Assembly (NCBI GenBank): GCA_946554335.1
Contig: CAMNSA010000005.1
Location: 62,001-126,000 of the forward strand
DNA from: an uncultured Neglectibacter sp.
GTDB taxonomy: Bacteria > Bacillota > Clostridia > Oscillospirales > Acutalibacteraceae
Length of the DNA stretch: 64,000 bases
Direction of reading: 5' to 3'
Within the stretch, counting starts at the first letter, position 1, and each line of letters begins with the position of its first letter. The position numbers were made by a program, and so were the translations under genes. Below, piece after piece: positions 8,359-16,797 of the stretch. Under the pieces are notes generated by a model. That model did no database searches and was not told the origin of the DNA. It saw nothing but the letters and a program-made list of their open reading frames with translations.

Positions 8359-9798
8359 TTACTTCATCATTCCGATGGCGTCACTGATGGTCTTTTCATA
8401 GGCCTCTTTGCCGTATTTGTCCACATCTGCCTTGTTCTTCTCCCCGTGGGTCAGGCATCCCGCGCCGCCGATGCAGCCGTCGACACAGGCCATGCCCTCA
8501 ATGAAATTCCCAGGCAGCACATTTTTAGAGGCCTTCAAAAGGGCCACACGGCAAGCCTCGATTCCGCTGCAGGGAATGGGCTTTAAGTCGAATTCGATCT
8601 CCTGCTCCTTCAAGCCTTCAGCCACCGCGTCGCTGAGGCCGCCGCTTCTGGCAAAGATCCTGCCGTAATAGGAGGCGTTGTCCAGCACATCCTCCTCCAG
8701 AGAGGAGACCTCGATATTACGGCTGTCGAAAAGGGCCTGCAGCTCTTCGAAGGTGATGACAGAATCGATATAGGGCCTCACCTTCTCCTTCTGGAATTCC
8801 ATCTTCTTCGCCGTACAGGGCCCGATGAACACCACCTTTGCGCCGGGCGTAGTCTCTTTGATGTACTTCGCGATAGTCGCCGCAGGAGAGAGATTATGGG
8901 AGATATGTTCTGTGAGCTGCGGGAATTTCTTTTCCACATAGTCCACAAAGGCAGGACAGCAGGAGCTGGTAAGGAAGCCCTTCTCCGCCAGTTCCTTCGA
9001 TTCGGCGTAGGCCACCATATCCGCCCCCAGGGCAGCCTCCACCACATGGAAGAAGCCCAACTCCTTAATGCCGGAGATCACCTGCCCCAGCTTGGCGTAA
9101 GTAAACTGGCTGGAAATGGAGGGAGCGATCACCGCGTAAAGCTTGTAAGCCTCATTGTTCTCGCTCTTCTTGATCAGATCCACCACATCCAGGATAAAGG
9201 ATTTATCCACAATGGCGCCGAAGGGGCACTGGTACACGCAGGCGCCGCAGGAAATGCAGGTATCGTTGTCGATTTGAGCCGCACCGCTTTCTCCCATGCT
9301 GATAGCCTTGATCTTGCAGGCGGTCTCGCAGGGACGCTTGTGATCGATAATGGCGCTGTAAGGACAGACCTTCGCGCACTGACCGCAGTTGACGCATTTG
9401 GATTTGTCAATATGGGCCTTCTGGTTCTCATCAAAGCTGATGGCGCCTCTCGGGCACACATCCTCGCACCGGTGAGCAAGGCAGCCCCGGCAGGCCTCGC
9501 TGACGCTGTAGCCGCTGGCGGGGCACTCGTCGCAGGCGATATCGATCACCTCAATCACATTGGGGTTGCTCTTGTCCCCTCCCATCGCCAGGCGAATACG
9601 CTCCTCCACGATGGCCCGTTCCTTATAGATACAGCAGCGCATGGTGGGCTTATCCTTGACGATCAGCTTGGGCACATTGATGTAAGTGTCCAGCAGCCGG
9701 TCCTCAAAGGCACAGCTTGCCACCTCGCGGAGTACCTTGTATTTCAGATACTGAACCTTGGTGTCGAATTTTCTTTCCTGCAAGGGCTTTGTTGCCAT
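8359..9798 (-). CDS. Monomeric [FeFe] hydrogenase (group B-like)
   Basis: The 479-residue protein begins with a long Cys-rich ferredoxin-like region: 4Fe-4S motifs at C103-C115, C135-C145 and C181-C191, plus C157/C161. The H-cluster domain keeps all signatures: TSSCCPAF (C280, C281), FIGPCTAKKMEF (C328) and EGMACVDGC (C438, C442). It therefore has the four ligands of the 4Fe subcluster and the proton-relay cysteine. It probably produces or oxidises H2 with ferredoxin. The TSSCCPAF and GGAG variants differ from classical group A enzymes and fit the less studied group B. It is the last gene of the operon starting at 13308, 25 bp after the phosphatase gene. Confidence 0.9.
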   Translation of the reverse strand: MATKPLQERKFDTKVQYLKYKVLREVASCAFEDRLLDTYINVPKLIVKDKPTMRCCIYKERAIVEERIRLAMGGDKSNPNVIEVIDIACDECPASGYSVSEACRGCLAHRCEDVCPRGAISFDENQKAHIDKSKCVNCGQCAKVCPYSAIIDHKRPCETACKIKAISMGESGAAQIDNDTCISCGACVYQCPFGAIVDKSFILDVVDLIKKSENNEAYKLYAVIAPSISSQFTYAKLGQVISGIKELGFFHVVEAALGADMVAYAESKELAEKGFLTSSCCPAFVDYVEKKFPQLTEHISHNLSPAATIAKYIKETTPGAKVVFIGPCTAKKMEFQKEKVRPYIDSVITFEELQALFDSRNIEVSSLEEDVLDNASYYGRIFARSGGLSDAVAEGLKEQEIEFDLKPIPCSGIEACRVALLKASKNVLPGNFIEGMACVDGCIGGAGCLTHGEKNKADVDKYGKEAYEKTISDAIGMMK

Positions 9799-9823
9799 GA
9801 TTGCCTCTCCTTTTGCACAACTG

Positions 9824-10996
9824 TTAGAAATAGCTGACTTTAATTCGTTTTCCCATCTTCTTGAGACATTCGCTGAGCTCTTCCACCAAGCGCATTTTAA
9901 TGTTGAAGGTGATGGGCAGATTGGGGTTCTGGTGAGCGGGATTCACGGCCCTGCCCACGAAGAAATTGATGTCGGTAGCCTCCTCAAACAACATGCGGGA
10001 GATGAGAGAAGCGCCGTCGCGCTTATATCCCCACTGGCTGTAGGTCTCGTTGTCGTTGAGAAAATCCTTGGCGTAATCCAACACCTTGCTGATGGTGATC
10101 ACGCCCTCCGTCACCAGGTCCACTCCTTCGATAGAAGCCGTGGGAGGGATCTCAGGGTCCAGGTAGTCCAGATTCGCCACCATGGGCTTATGGAGGAACT
10201 CCGCCGTGATGGTAGAGGTGGTGCCTCCGCAGACGATATGCTTTCCCTCCTTGGAGTGGAACAGCGACTGCATCTTATTCACATCGCTGCGGTCAGCAGG
10301 CGGGCCGATCATCAGGTTGACCTGAGAGCGGTTGCGGATCTTCACCACACATACGGTGGTGTCGTCCCCCGGCTTTCCTCCGTAAAGATGGTTGCACTCT
10401 TCCAGCAAAATAGTGCCGAAGGTCTTGGCGGTATAGCTGGAATCGTACATCTGCTCCAAAAAGGAAATAATATCCTTGCGCTCCCAACCGAAATTCAGGG
10501 AAGCACCGATGCCGGCGTGAATGGCGCCGTCACTGGTAAAGACCATAAAATCGTTTTCCTGAAGCTTGATCCGGGAACGGTAGATCATCTTTCCCTCGAT
10601 CTCTGTCCCGGTTTTGGGGATCTCCACAAACTTTCCGTCCCGCAAAAGAATGAGGAAGGGATTGTCGTACTGGATGATCTCCGCCTCTTCATTTTCGATG
10701 ATGCGGACAATGGTAAAGGTGGAGTAAGCGACCCCGCGCACCGCGCAGATAGGCAAAGTGGCGGCAATGGTGGAAACACAGTCCTCTACCTTCATATTGG
10801 CCGCCATCATGGTAGAAATGATCTTGGAGGTCAGGGAGGAAAGAATGTTGGCCTTTACCCCGCTCCCCATGCCGTCCGCCAGAACGATCACGGTGGAGTT
10901 CTCGCCCTGTTCCACGATCTCCACCCGATCTCCGCAGAGCTGTTCGCCCCACTTGTTTACGCTTACATATCCGATATCGCTGCAAAGATTATTCAT
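9824..10996 (-). CDS. SpoIIE-type PP2C serine phosphatase linked to hydrogenase
   Basis: The 390-residue protein has a PP2C/SpoIIE phosphatase domain in its first 220 residues. The metal-binding aspartates are in VLADGMGSG (D41), FTSDGAIHAG (D156) and GDDTTVCVV (D211, D212). The C-terminal 170 residues are unassigned. No membrane segment is present. Its start overlaps the hydS stop by 8 bp, so translation is coupled. Such phosphatases are known neighbours of group C sensory hydrogenases, where they are thought to relay a hydrogen signal to a phosphoprotein. The target is not evident here. Confidence 0.88.
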   Translation of the reverse strand: MNNLCSDIGYVSVNKWGEQLCGDRVEIVEQGENSTVIVLADGMGSGVKANILSSLTSKIISTMMAANMKVEDCVSTIAATLPICAVRGVAYSTFTIVRIIENEEAEIIQYDNPFLILLRDGKFVEIPKTGTEIEGKMIYRSRIKLQENDFMVFTSDGAIHAGIGASLNFGWERKDIISFLEQMYDSSYTAKTFGTILLEECNHLYGGKPGDDTTVCVVKIRNRSQVNLMIGPPADRSDVNKMQSLFHSKEGKHIVCGGTTSTITAEFLHKPMVANLDYLDPEIPPTASIEGVDLVTEGVITISKVLDYAKDFLNDNETYSQWGYKRDGASLISRMLFEEATDINFFVGRAVNPAHQNPNLPITFNIKMRLVEELSECLKKMGKRIKVSYF

Positions 10997-12662
10997 CGTT
11001 TAAAGAATCCTTCAAATTTGTCAGCGCGATCTTGGTTTCCGCAGTGGTCTCGCCCAACAGGGAGGCAATCTCCTGCACAACGCGCATTTGCTTCTCGATG
11101 ACCTGATCCGTTACCTCGATGGTGTGCTTGCTCAGCTTTTCCTTATCCATACGCTGATGCTCTTCCTCTGTCACATCGCGCATGATGCACATGATGATGC
11201 GGTAGCTTTTATCATAGATCACCGTCTGCTCCACATACTTCTGGTACTCCGCTAAATAGACCTTCTCGTCATGGATGCTGCGTCCGGTGGACATCACATC
11301 CAGGAAAACCTTGGGGTCAAGGATACGAATCACCTGATCGCCCAGCACATCAGAGGCGTTTCGGATATTCATGATCTTTCTGGCGGCAGAGTTGATCTGC
11401 TGCACCTCCAAAGCCTCGTTGAGAACGATAATTCCGTTGGGCGTGTTGTTTATGATGGTGTCCGAGAAGGACTCCGCCTTATCCTTTAAGAAGGGCAGGC
11501 ACATATTGATGTTGGCCTTTCCAAGGTACACAGCCACCGCCTTGTCCCGGCAGGTGTTGTAGCCGCAGGCGCCGCAGTTGAGCTCCTGCTCGGGAGAGTT
11601 CTTCCCCATCTTGTGAAGGATCTCCTCGATATCATTTTGCCCGGGCATCTGACGGTGCAGGCCGATAAAACGATGGTCCTTGATAAGCTCCTGAGAGTCC
11701 GGCTGAGCCACTGCAAAATCCTTTTTGCCCGCATACTGGTTTACCGTTATGTAGTCCCGGACAGGCAGGCGTCTGGTTCTCTCCATGGCGGGGCCGCCGA
11801 TACAGCTTCCGGCACAGATGGACATTTCAATAAAGCACTTGTGAAGCTTTCCGGCCTTGATATCCTCCAGGGCGGAAATACAGCTGTCGATCCCATCCAC
11901 CGCCAGATAAGTGTACTCCTTGGAGTCCTGATCCATGGAACGCAGGATCCCTCCCGAAGTGGGAAACAGACGGGACCGGCTTTCCTCCAGATGGTCCTCC
12001 CCCGTCTCAACGGTGATATTTTCCTCTTGCAGCCACTGGGAAAGCTCTTCAAAGGTGAGCGCACAGTCCACATCTCCCGGATAGGCTTCCGCCTCCGCCT
12101 TTTTAGAGATACACGGGCCGATGAATACGGTTTTGGCCTGGGGGCGGTCGTTTTTGATCTTCCTACAGTGGGCCTGCATGGGAGACAGCACCGAAGCCAG
12201 ATACGGCAGTACCTCCGGATAGTATTTCTCAATGAGCAGATTGACCGAATGGCAGCAGGAGGAGATGATCACATCCTGTCTGCCCTCCCGGACCAGGTTT
12301 TCATACTCTTTTTTTACGATGGAGGCGCCCACGGCGGTTTCCTCCACCGCGGAAAAGCCCAGCTGCTTTAATGCCTTCTCCATTGTTGCGATGGTCGCGC
12401 CGGTGTAATTTGCCACGAAGGAGGGCGCAAGACTTACCACGGTCTCCCCGCTTTTGATCAGCTCCAAAGCGGAGGGCACATCGTTGCGGATCTCTTTCGC
12501 GTTCTGCGGACACACCACAAAGCACTGGCCGCAAAGAATACATTCATCGCTGACGATCTGCGCCTGCCCGGAGGAGAATTTAATGGACTTCACCGGACAA
12601 TGGCGAATACACTTATAGCAGTTGGCGCAGTTGGATTTTTTCAGTTTTAAATAGTCAGTCAT
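10989..12662 (-). CDS. hydS: Sensory [FeFe] hydrogenase with PAS domain (HydS, group C)
   Basis: Domains in order over 557 residues: two N-terminal 4Fe-4S motifs (C12-C22, C41-C51), an H-cluster domain with ISSCCHS (C136, C137), FIGPCISKKAE (C184) and EMSICAGSC (C283, C287), a further 4Fe-4S motif (C363, C366, C371, C388), a PAS domain at about 400-500, and a C-terminal helical, probably coiled-coil tail. All H-cluster cysteines are kept. The Pro after the first motif is replaced by His, and the proton-path region is altered, as expected for a sensor rather than a bulk catalyst. The PAS domain and tail probably pass the signal to the coupled phosphatase. It overlaps both neighbours by 8 bp. 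Confidence 0.9.
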   Translation of the reverse strand: MTDYLKLKKSNCANCYKCIRHCPVKSIKFSSGQAQIVSDECILCGQCFVVCPQNAKEIRNDVPSALELIKSGETVVSLAPSFVANYTGATIATMEKALKQLGFSAVEETAVGASIVKKEYENLVREGRQDVIISSCCHSVNLLIEKYYPEVLPYLASVLSPMQAHCRKIKNDRPQAKTVFIGPCISKKAEAEAYPGDVDCALTFEELSQWLQEENITVETGEDHLEESRSRLFPTSGGILRSMDQDSKEYTYLAVDGIDSCISALEDIKAGKLHKCFIEMSICAGSCIGGPAMERTRRLPVRDYITVNQYAGKKDFAVAQPDSQELIKDHRFIGLHRQMPGQNDIEEILHKMGKNSPEQELNCGACGYNTCRDKAVAVYLGKANINMCLPFLKDKAESFSDTIINNTPNGIIVLNEALEVQQINSAARKIMNIRNASDVLGDQVIRILDPKVFLDVMSTGRSIHDEKVYLAEYQKYVEQTVIYDKSYRIIMCIMRDVTEEEHQRMDKEKLSKHTIEVTDQVIEKQMRVVQEIASLLGETTAETKIALTNLKDSLNDE

Positions 12663-13053
12663 AGGAGTGACCCTTCTTCGCTTCTGATTTCTGAATAAAT
12701 TTCTCTCTCTTTACGAGAAAGCGCTCATGCCGCCCCTCTCCGATCTTCCCCGACTCATCCCGGGCGGCGACGGAGAACACCAGGCGGCGCCCGTCCACCT
12801 CCACAAGGCGGCTTTCGGCAAAAACCTTCATTCCCACCGGTGTGGCGGAAAGATGGCGGATCTCCATCATAGTGCCTACCGAGGTCTCGTCCTCCCCCAA
12901 ATACGGGAGGACGCTGCGGCTGGCAGCCGCCTCCATCAGGGCGATCATGGACGGCGTGGAAAACACCGGCAAATCACCGCTGCCTACCGCGGCGGCGGTA
13001 TTGGAGGCGTCCACCACACTGCTTGCTTTCCCCTCTATCCCTGTTTTGAGCAT
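12655..13053 (-). CDS. Hot-dog thioesterase, FlK-like
   Basis: The 132-residue protein has the single hot-dog fold signature of the fluoroacetyl-CoA thioesterase-like group: FSTPSMIALMEAAA (helix with catalytic Glu) and a central SVGTMMEIRHLSATPVG strand. Members hydrolyse acyl-CoA or otherwise bind acyl thioesters, and the physiological substrate is unknown. It lies inside the hydrogenase operon, 6 bp after the [2Fe-2S] gene and overlapping hydS by 8 bp. It is therefore transcribed and translated with a redox system rather than with acyl metabolism. Why it is here is an open question. Confidence 0.85.
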   Translation of the reverse strand: MLKTGIEGKASSVVDASNTAAAVGSGDLPVFSTPSMIALMEAAASRSVLPYLGEDETSVGTMMEIRHLSATPVGMKVFAESRLVEVDGRRLVFSVAARDESGKIGEGRHERFLVKREKFIQKSEAKKGHSYD

Positions 13054-13059
13054 CCTGTC

Positions 13060-13308
13060 TCAGGCCTTCTTAACACGAGGCAGAATCTCTTTCTCAAAGA
13101 AATCCTTTGTGGTTTCGGGAGTCAGAGAATAGAGCTTGTCGTCCAGAGTGACATTGACGCCGTTTACACAGTTGCCCATGCAGAAGGTGCCGCCCAGCTC
13201 TACCTGATCCTTCAAATTATTTTCCGCTACCAGATACTGAAGCTGTTCCACGATCTGGCGGGAGCCTTTCAGATGGCAGGAACTGCCAATACAAATCGTA
13301 ACTTTCAT
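13060..13308 (-). CDS. Thioredoxin-like [2Fe-2S] ferredoxin (NuoE C-terminal type)
   Basis: The 82-residue protein has the four-cysteine spacing of thioredoxin-fold 2Fe-2S proteins: CIGSSC at residues 6-11 and CMGNC at 43-47. It corresponds to the C-terminal domain of NuoE/HydC and is free-standing here. It is first in the operon with the thioesterase, HydS, phosphatase and hydrogenase, so a role in electron delivery or in the hydrogen sensor is likely. The start has AAGGAGG eight bases upstream. No diaphorase (NuoF-like) partner is in the window. Confidence 0.87.
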   Translation of the reverse strand: MKVTICIGSSCHLKGSRQIVEQLQYLVAENNLKDQVELGGTFCMGNCVNGVNVTLDDKLYSLTPETTKDFFEKEILPRVKKA

Positions 13309-13338
13309 GGATAGATCCTCCTTAAATTGTTTTTGAGA

Positions 13339-13380
13339 AGAGAGCCTGTGCGCGCCTTGTTAAGGCGCGCAGGCTCCTCT
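13339..13380 (-). terminator. Strong hairpin between the kinase gene and the hydrogenase operon
   Basis: GAGCCTG-GCGCGCCTT / AAGGCGCGC-AGGCTC has a three-base loop. T-tracts are modest on the minus strand (TCTTCTC) and better on the plus strand (CTCTTTTT). It probably terminates or attenuates the rex-adhE-kinase transcript before the [2Fe-2S] gene. No clear promoter lies between it and 13308, so partial readthrough is possible. Confidence 0.65.
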
Positions 13381-13387
13381 TTTTGAT

Positions 13388-14140
13388 TTATTCGTACTCT
13401 ACCACATTGACCCAGTGCATCAAAAACTCCTGCTCCTCGGGCTTGCCCTTGACGGACTGGGAAGCAGCCACGATGGGCAGCCATTTCTGCACATACTGCT
13501 TCGCTGTGTCGCTCTTTTTACAGAACAGCTCCAGATACTTTTCCGCACCCTCAATATCGCCGCTGAGCCAGAACAGCAGATAGGTACGGGCCGCGTCGGC
13601 ACTGGCGTTTCCCTGGGTGGCATGAGCCCAGTCCAGAATGGTGTAATGCTCGCCGTCCTCGCTGATCACCACATTGGTGGGGTTAAAATCGCCGTGGCAG
13701 AGCTTATTGTGCTTGGGCATGCTCTCAAGTCTTGCGTCCAACTCGTACCGGGTGGTAGCGTCCAAACCCGTCTGGGCGATCTTGCGCTTCATCTTGTCCT
13801 TCAGGCGATTGAGCATCGGAGCGGTCTTGCTGTGCATCTCCAACTGGATGTCCACAAACCTCTCCAGATACTTATCCTTCTTCTCGTGATCCTCTTCCAT
13901 CAGGCGGGCCAAAGTTTTCCCCTCGGCGTAGTCGGTGACGATCGCCCATTTTCCGTCGATCTTAGTGACCTCCTCGACACAGGGAATGGACAGGCCGGTC
14001 TCCTCCACACGGGCAATATTCAGCGCCTCGTTGAGCACATCCGCCTTGGAATAATTCTCATCAAACACCTTGATGGCATACTTGCCGTCACGATAGATGG
14101 TTTTGGAAGTTCTGACAGCGATTACCTTTTCCAGTTTCAT
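13388..14140 (-). CDS. Aminoglycoside/choline-kinase-like phosphotransferase
   Basis: The 250-residue protein belongs to the APH/choline kinase fold. It has the catalytic loop LCHGDFNPTNVV (Asp and Asn ligands) and the magnesium-binding ILDWAHATQG. A small N-lobe with Lys (YAIKVF) and Glu completes the site. Members phosphorylate small hydroxylated molecules, but substrates are not predictable. It starts 16 bp after the adhE stop, so it is in the adhE transcript. The family is also annotated as antibiotic resistance, yet nothing here supports that role. Confidence 0.85.
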   Translation of the reverse strand: MKLEKVIAVRTSKTIYRDGKYAIKVFDENYSKADVLNEALNIARVEETGLSIPCVEEVTKIDGKWAIVTDYAEGKTLARLMEEDHEKKDKYLERFVDIQLEMHSKTAPMLNRLKDKMKRKIAQTGLDATTRYELDARLESMPKHNKLCHGDFNPTNVVISEDGEHYTILDWAHATQGNASADAARTYLLFWLSGDIEGAEKYLELFCKKSDTAKQYVQKWLPIVAASQSVKGKPEEQEFLMHWVNVVEYE

Positions 14141-14156
14141 TGTTATGCTCCTCCCA

Positions 14157-16763
14157 TTATTTGCCGTAATAGGCCTTCAGATAGATTTCTTTGATCTCGC
14201 TCATCAGGGGATATCTGGGGTTCGCGCCGGTACACTGGTCATTAAAGGCGTTTTCCACCATCTCGTCCAGCGTATCCAGGAAGTACTTCTCGTCTACGCC
14301 ATAATCCTTGATGGTCTTCTTGATGCCGATCTTCTTCTTCAGATCCTCCAGAGCCTTGATGAAGTTTTCAAAGACCTCGTCGTCGTTCTTGCCCTGGATC
14401 CCGGCAAAACGGGCCGCCTCTACATAGCGCTCCTTGGCGTGGGGATACTGATACTGTGAGAAGGTCCCCATCTTGGTGGGCACATCCGCCGCGTTGTAGC
14501 GAATGACTTCTGTGAGGATCAGAGCGTTGGCAATACCGTGGGGCAGGTGATGATAGGCGCCCAGCTTGTGAGCCATGGAGTGGTTCACACCCAGGAAGGC
14601 GTTGGCAAAAGCCATACCGGCCATGCAGGAGGCCTCCGCCATCTTCTCCCGGGCAATGGGATCGTTGGCGCCGTTCTCATAGGCGGAAGGCAGATAGTCA
14701 AACACTGTCTTGATCGCCTTCAAAGCCAAGCCGTCGGTAAACTGAGTGGCCATGATGGACACATAAGCCTCGATGGCGTGAGTCATCACATCGATACCGG
14801 AGGCGCTGGTAAGGCCCTTGGGAGCGTTCATCATATTGTCCACATCCACAATGGCCATATTGGGCAGCAGCTCATAGTCTGCCAGAGGCCATTTCGTGCC
14901 GGTCTTCTCGTCGGTGATAATGGCAAAGGGAGTCACCTCCGAGCCGGTACCGGCAGAGGTGGGAATGGCCACAAACAGAGCCTTTTCGCCCATCTTCGGG
15001 AACTTGTAGATCCTCTTGCGGATATCCATGAAGTCCATGGCCATGCTCTCGAAGTCGGCGTCCGGATGCTCGTAAAGCACCCACATGATCTTCGCGGCGT
15101 CCATGGCGGAGCCGCCGCCCAGGGCGATGATCACATCCGGCTCAAAGTCACGGATCTGCTTGGTGCCCTCCAAAGCGTTTGCCAAAGTGGGGTCAGGCTG
15201 AACATTCCAGAAGCAGGAATACTGAATTCCCATTTCATCCAGCTTATCGGTGATCGGCTTGGTGTAGCCGTTCTGATACAGAAAGGTATCGGTGACGATA
15301 AAGGCCTTTTTCTTGTGATACTCCGTCTTCAGCTCATCCAGGGCAACGGGCATACAGCCCTTTTTGAAGTAAACCTTCTCAGGAACTCTGAACCACAGCA
15401 TGTTCTCTCTCCTCTCGGCAACCGTTTTGATATTAATCAGATGCTTGACGCCCACATTTTCGGAAACGGAGTTTCCGCCCCAGGAGCCGCAGCCCAAGGT
15501 GAGAGAAGGAGCCAGCTTGAAGTTGTAAAGGTCGCCGATGCCGCCCTGTGAGGAAGGCGTGTTTACCAGGATCCGGCAGGTCTTCATCGCTGCCTGATGC
15601 TTTGCCATCTTTTCCTTTTCGGAAACATGGATATAGAGAGAAGAGGTGTGCCCGTAGCCGCCGTCTGCCACCAGCTGCTCTGCCTTTTTAATGGCGTCGT
15701 CAAAGTCCTTTGCCTTGTACATGGCAAGCACGGGAGAAAGCTTTTCATGGGCGAATTCCTCGGAAATGTCTACGCTTTCCACCTCGCCGATGATGATCTT
15801 TGTGGTTTCGGGCACCTCAACTCCGGCCAAGGCGGCAATGGTGTGGGCCTTTTGACCTACGATCTTGGCGTTCAGAGCGCCGTTGATGATGATCGTCTTG
15901 CGCACCTTTTCGGTTTCGGCCTTGTTGAGGAAATAGCAGCCGCGCTTTTTGAATTCCTCTTTGACAGCCTTATAGACCTTATCCAGGACGATGACAGATT
16001 GCTCAGAAGCACAGATCATACCGTTGTCAAAGGTCTTGGAATGGATGATGGAGTTGACGGCCAAGATCACATCCGCCGTGTCATCGATGATGGCAGGAGT
16101 ATTGCCCGCGCCTACGCCCAGCGCCGGAGTGCCGGAGGAATAGGCCGCTTTCACCATGCCAGGGCCGCCGGTAGCCAAAATGATATCGGCTTCCCGCATC
16201 ACGGTGTTGGTAAGCTCCAGAGAGGGCACGTCGATCCAGCCAAACAGGCCTTCGGGAGCGCCTGCCTTGACCGCCGCCTCCAAAACCACCTTCGCGGCCT
16301 CGATGGTGCACTTCTTTGCACGGGGGTGAGGGCTGATGATGATGCCGTTGCGGGTCTTTAATGCCAGAAGAGTTTTGAAGATCGCGGTAGAGGTGGGGTT
16401 CGTGGTGGGAATGACCGCCGCGATCACACCGATGGGCTCAGCGATCTTTTTGATCCCAAACGCGGGGTCTTCCTCTACAACACCGCAGGTCTTGGTATTC
16501 TTGTAGGTGTTGTAGATGTACTCGGCCGCGTAATGGTTCTTAATCACCTTGTCCTCTACCACGCCCATACCGGTTTCTTCCACCGCCATTTTAGCCAGCG
16601 GAATACGCTGCTGATTGGCCGCCATGGCCGCCGCGCGGAAGATTTTGTCCACCTGCTCCTGGGTGTAGGAAGCGTAGAGCTTCTGGGCTTCCCGGACGCG
16701 GGAAAGCATTCTCTCGAAAGTTTCCGCGCTGTCCACAACTTCGTAAGTCATTTTGGTGTTCAT
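14157..16763 (-). CDS. adhE: Bifunctional acetaldehyde-CoA / alcohol dehydrogenase
   Basis: From ATG 16763 the protein has 868 residues, the normal AdhE size. The N-terminal aldehyde dehydrogenase half contains the catalytic Cys in FDNGMICASEQ. The C-terminal half is an iron-dependent alcohol dehydrogenase with GGGSAMDAAKIMW (NAD binding) and metal ligands in DVMTHAIEAY, NHSMAHKLGAYHH and LPHGIANA. It converts acetyl-CoA to ethanol and reoxidises two NADH. The frame remains open another 82 codons through rex, but only the chosen start has an SD (GGATGGAGAG). It lies directly downstream of rex (26 bp), and control by Rex is expected. Confidence 0.97.
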   Translation of the reverse strand: MNTKMTYEVVDSAETFERMLSRVREAQKLYASYTQEQVDKIFRAAAMAANQQRIPLAKMAVEETGMGVVEDKVIKNHYAAEYIYNTYKNTKTCGVVEEDPAFGIKKIAEPIGVIAAVIPTTNPTSTAIFKTLLALKTRNGIIISPHPRAKKCTIEAAKVVLEAAVKAGAPEGLFGWIDVPSLELTNTVMREADIILATGGPGMVKAAYSSGTPALGVGAGNTPAIIDDTADVILAVNSIIHSKTFDNGMICASEQSVIVLDKVYKAVKEEFKKRGCYFLNKAETEKVRKTIIINGALNAKIVGQKAHTIAALAGVEVPETTKIIIGEVESVDISEEFAHEKLSPVLAMYKAKDFDDAIKKAEQLVADGGYGHTSSLYIHVSEKEKMAKHQAAMKTCRILVNTPSSQGGIGDLYNFKLAPSLTLGCGSWGGNSVSENVGVKHLINIKTVAERRENMLWFRVPEKVYFKKGCMPVALDELKTEYHKKKAFIVTDTFLYQNGYTKPITDKLDEMGIQYSCFWNVQPDPTLANALEGTKQIRDFEPDVIIALGGGSAMDAAKIMWVLYEHPDADFESMAMDFMDIRKRIYKFPKMGEKALFVAIPTSAGTGSEVTPFAIITDEKTGTKWPLADYELLPNMAIVDVDNMMNAPKGLTSASGIDVMTHAIEAYVSIMATQFTDGLALKAIKTVFDYLPSAYENGANDPIAREKMAEASCMAGMAFANAFLGVNHSMAHKLGAYHHLPHGIANALILTEVIRYNAADVPTKMGTFSQYQYPHAKERYVEAARFAGIQGKNDDEVFENFIKALEDLKKKIGIKKTIKDYGVDEKYFLDTLDEMVENAFNDQCTGANPRYPLMSEIKEIYLKAYYGK

Positions 16764-16781
16764 GAGACTCTCCATCCTTTT

Positions 16782-16797
16782 CAAAATAATTATTTTG
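16782..16797. promoter_or_regulatory. 16-bp perfect palindrome between rex and adhE
   Basis: CAAAATAATTATTTTG is a perfect palindrome over the rex stop codon and just before the adhE ribosome site. It resembles but does not match the published clostridial Rex operator (TTGTTAANNNNTTAACAA, from memory), so the function is uncertain. Confidence 0.35.

Noticed and set aside
13388-14140. Antibiotic-resistance phosphotransferase
   Set aside because: The APH fold is shared with many metabolic kinases, and the context is fermentation genes.
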